This document shows positions 61,912-64,000 of a DNA stretch of 64,000 nucleotides, one piece after another. The notes under the pieces were generated by a model that was not told the DNA's origin, made no database searches, and saw nothing but the letters and a program-made list of their open reading frames with translations. The stretch comes from Lentisphaeraceae bacterium. Lineage in GTDB: Bacteria > Verrucomicrobiota > Lentisphaeria > Lentisphaerales > Lentisphaeraceae. Where the stretch lies: NCBI GenBank assembly GCA_021232515.1, contig JAJPOQ010000058.1, positions 37,670-101,669 of the forward strand, read 5' to 3'. Made by a program: the position numbers and the translations under genes. Within the stretch, counting starts at the first letter, position 1, and each line of letters begins with the position of its first letter.

Positions 61912-62450
61912 GACATTATTCCTTCTATACGAACGCAGTCACGAAGTATCTCACGAACTCTGGCGATTATTTTATAGCTTGCAGCAACACTTTTGTTAAC
62001 TTCTTGAGCAACTTCTTCTATTTCATGACCTTTATTGTAGCGCAGGTGAATCATTTCTTTGTGATGATGAGGAAGTTTGTTGATACACTTTAAAAGAGTG
62101 GAGTTTTGGGAGTCTCGTATTTCTTCATTTTTGTCAATATTATTTTCGATGACTTCATAAAATTGATCTGAAAATATAAAACGGTTGGACTCTTTACCTT
62201 TCTTCTTTCTAAAAGCTAAGATGCGATTGAAGATGATTTTACGAGCCCAAGCTTTGAAGTTACTACCTTGCTCAAATTTACTAAAGTGACGCCACATAAC
62301 GAGTTTACTTTCTTGGAGTATGTCCTCTGCATCAGTTACATTTGGTAACATGACTAAAACATAACGCAAAAGAGCTCTCTCATGCTCTGAGAGGAGCGTG
62401 ATAAACAGTTCACTTTTGTCTTCACCTGAGGTATTTTCTATAGTATCCAT
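61908..62450 (-). CDS. ECF sigma factor (PVC/Rhodopirellula-Verrucomicrobium type)
   Basis: The 180-residue protein has sigma region 2 (about 15-95: LSEHERALLRYVLVMLPNVTDAEDILQESKLVMWRHFSKFEQGSNFKAWARKIIFNRILAFRKKKG) and region 4 (about 125-175: INKLPHHHKEMIHLRYNKGHEIEEVAQEVNKSVAASYKIIARVREIL). It lacks regions 1 and 3, as ECF factors do. The AEDILQE and NVTDAED segments match the group paired with FecR proteins in PVC bacteria. It is translated just upstream of the FecR gene with a 4-bp overlap (ATGA type), so the pair forms one unit. Its targets are unknown; the adjacent glycan genes are candidates. Confidence 0.9.
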   Translation of the reverse strand: MDTIENTSGEDKSELFITLLSEHERALLRYVLVMLPNVTDAEDILQESKLVMWRHFSKFEQGSNFKAWARKIIFNRILAFRKKKGKESNRFIFSDQFYEVIENNIDKNEEIRDSQNSTLLKCINKLPHHHKEMIHLRYNKGHEIEEVAQEVNKSVAASYKIIARVREILRDCVRIEGIMS

Positions 62451-62500
62451 ACACCAATAGTGACGTTGAAATAGTTATTAGACATATTTTAAAAGAAAAG

Positions 62501-63793
62501 TTAAAGTTTCTTGCCATCTTCAGCGATATTGTGCTCAGATAAGTTTAAACCTTTTTCTTCATCAGCGAAACTAACTCTAAGTGAATAAGACTCATGAAGG
62601 AACTTGAAGACTAGCCAACTCGTACCAAAGCTCCATGCGAAACACACCGTTACGCCGATAAGCTGCACGTAGAATTGTTGAAAGCGACTAACGGTTAAGA
62701 ATTCTTCTTTCATGAATAAGCACACTGCTAAAGTACCCCAAACTCCACAGACGCCATGAACGGAAACAGCACCGACAACGTCATCTAGCTTCAACTTATG
62801 TTCGATGAATTTTACGCTGTAAGTGAAGATGATACCTGAGATAATACCAATCAAGGCAGCACTAGCTGGAGAGACCCAAGCACAAGATGCTGTGATAGCG
62901 ACAAACCCGGCAAGTAAGCCATTTGCAATGTATTCTGGTTGTGGTGTTTTTGAGCTGTCTTTCCACCAATTAATCACCATAGTCGTTAGGCCCGAAAAGC
63001 ATGCTGCGAGTAAAGTATTCACCATTATAGGTACAATTCTTTCATCAGCTTTCAGTAGGCTACCAGCATTGAAGCCAAACCAACCAAAAGCAATCACGAA
63101 CATACCAATGTAGAAGAGAAGTAGTGAACTTGGTGCTATCTTTTTTGGATGACCATTTTCATCAAACTTATCTTTTCGAGGGCCAATAATCATAATTGCT
63201 GCAAGAGCTACCCATCCACCAACAGAGTGAACTACAGAACTTCCGGCAAAATCTAAGAATCCAATTTTTTCTAGCCAGCCGCTATTGGCTGTATCCCATA
63301 ATCCACCCCACGTCCAGTGCCCAAAGACAGGATAGATAACGCCAGAAACAGCAAAGGTCATAATTATATATGTGCTAAATTTTGCTCGACCAGAGATAGC
63401 ACCTGAGTTAATAGTGGCAGCAGTTCCACAAAACATGGCTTGAAAGAGAAAGAAGGCTGCCATCTTTGTATCAGGAAAGTCACTTGCAAAGTTGGAACAG
63501 CCAAAAAATCCTGCTACATCTCGACCAAACATAAGACCAAAGCCGATAATCCAAAATGTAGTCATAGAGACCATGAAGTCAGTAAGATTTTTTACAGCAA
63601 CGTTGATAGAGTTTTTTGAGTGGCATAGACCACTTTCTAGACACATGAATCCCATCTGCATCAAAAATACCATGGAGGCACAGGTTAAGATAAAAGCGTA
63701 GTCGAGTTTACTTACGTCTTCATAAGTAAAGCCATCGCTTGCCTGGATAGTAATAGTTTGAAAGATGATGATTAATATTAAAAGTTTCTTCAA
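62501..63793 (-). CDS. amt: Ammonium transporter, Amt family
   Basis: The 430-residue protein has a cleavable N-terminus (MKKLLILIIIFQTITIQASDGF) followed by about eleven membrane helices. Diagnostic segments are FLMQMGFMCLESGLCHSKNSINVAVKNLTDF, FAGSSVVHSVGGWVALAA with the first twin His, FGWFGFNAGS, and VSVHGVCGVWGTLAV with the second His. It carries NH3/NH4+ across the inner membrane. The start is a TTG at 63793, behind AAAGGAG, with no ATG nearby. The usual partner glnK (P-II) is not downstream; the ECF sigma gene follows about 50 bp after the stop. Confidence 0.96.
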   Translation of the reverse strand: MKKLLILIIIFQTITIQASDGFTYEDVSKLDYAFILTCASMVFLMQMGFMCLESGLCHSKNSINVAVKNLTDFMVSMTTFWIIGFGLMFGRDVAGFFGCSNFASDFPDTKMAAFFLFQAMFCGTAATINSGAISGRAKFSTYIIMTFAVSGVIYPVFGHWTWGGLWDTANSGWLEKIGFLDFAGSSVVHSVGGWVALAAIMIIGPRKDKFDENGHPKKIAPSSLLLFYIGMFVIAFGWFGFNAGSLLKADERIVPIMVNTLLAACFSGLTTMVINWWKDSSKTPQPEYIANGLLAGFVAITASCAWVSPASAALIGIISGIIFTYSVKFIEHKLKLDDVVGAVSVHGVCGVWGTLAVCLFMKEEFLTVSRFQQFYVQLIGVTVCFAWSFGTSWLVFKFLHESYSLRVSFADEEKGLNLSEHNIAEDGKKL

Positions 63794-63955
63794 TGCTGGC
63801 TCCTTTCAGTTTTTTATCGCACGATTTATACCTCATTTTTTATTTATCTGGTTTAATAAATGGGTAATGTCTCAAGTTCTGTGATAAACGGATAATAATG
63901 AAGAAGTGCATTTAGGCCATATTTTATCTTGGACAATAAAAATATGAGGACCTAA

Positions 63956-64000
63956 ATGCAACACGAAATTACAACGTCTCTTTGGTGTAGTCTATCAGAA
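63956..64000 (+). CDS. Start of an unidentified gene, cut by the right edge
   Basis: ATG 63956 follows TGAGGA at a good distance and opens a frame of 15 codons (MQHEITTSLWCSLSE) that runs to the end of the window without a stop. The SLW-x-x-L pattern recalls the first residues of DnaA, the chromosomal replication initiator, but 15 residues are too few for a claim. The 160-bp upstream gap holds no clear consensus DnaA box; TGTGATAAA near 63881 is only a near match. Confidence 0.35.
   Translation, partial: MQHEITTSLWCSLSE

Noticed and set aside
63880..63890. DnaA box near the right-edge gene
   Set aside because: TGTGATAAA differs from the TTATNCACA complement at key positions, and no second box was seen.

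Overview
The window looks like a chromosomal stretch from an AT-rich marine bacterium of the PVC superphylum, most like Lentisphaera. This rests on gene families typical of that group: a DUF1501 twin-arginine protein, two DUF1080 (3-keto-disaccharide hydrolase-like) lipoproteins, a PVC-type dehydrogenase with HEAT repeats and a CxxCH haem site, a formylglycine sulfatase, a ThuA protein, a prepilin-like protein and an ECF sigma factor with a FecR-type partner. FlgH and FlgI (outer ring proteins), a TonB-dependent receptor and several lipoproteins indicate a Gram-negative envelope. Base composition was judged by eye, not computed.

Layout. 1-7.6 kb: a DUF1501 gene cut by the left edge, a metallo-beta-lactamase/HDOD pair, NUDIX and patatin genes, a DUF1080 lipoprotein, a PQQ-type beta-propeller and a small GGQ release-factor-like protein. 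7.97-16.66 kb: one flagellar rod/ring/hook-junction operon (flgF, flgG, flgA, flgH, flgI, flgJ, flgN, flgK, a 50-residue ORF, a CBS-nucleotidyltransferase, flgL). 16.66-35.7 kb: mostly housekeeping and envelope genes (carB, a thioesterase, a double-kinase protein, an ABC-2-type permease with a large partner, nadB, trmB, ald with an Lrp-type regulator, CbiX-like, BFN-UVR, an OleB/dehalogenase-like hydrolase, an L,D-transpeptidase). 35.7-50.5 kb: a TonB receptor divergent from a PAS-AraC regulator, an RNA methyltransferase, two adjacent RlaP-like nucleotidyltransferases, a fossil IS1380-type element with 13-bp inverted ends, a predicted pseudokinase and a long PutA.

50.5-62.5 kb is the most system-like part: sulfatase, PVC haem dehydrogenase, ThuA, TIM-barrel epimerase and DUF1080 lipoprotein on the minus strand, divergent from a second PAS-AraC regulator and a secreted serine hydrolase, followed by an ECF sigma factor and a transmembrane FecR protein with a DNRLRE/CBM96-like C-terminus. 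I read this as a locus for sensing and breaking down a sulfated or modified glycan, with an inferred direct sensor. An ammonium transporter and the first codons of another gene close the window.

The most distinctive observations are the sigma/FecR/carbohydrate-binding sensor, the terminator-like hairpin directly in front of the sulfatase start, the sugar nucleotidyltransferase inside the flagellar operon, the paired RlaP-like enzymes, the pseudokinase, the tandem-kinase protein and a run of convergent gene pairs that overlap or abut at their 3' ends. No tRNA, rRNA or CRISPR array was seen.
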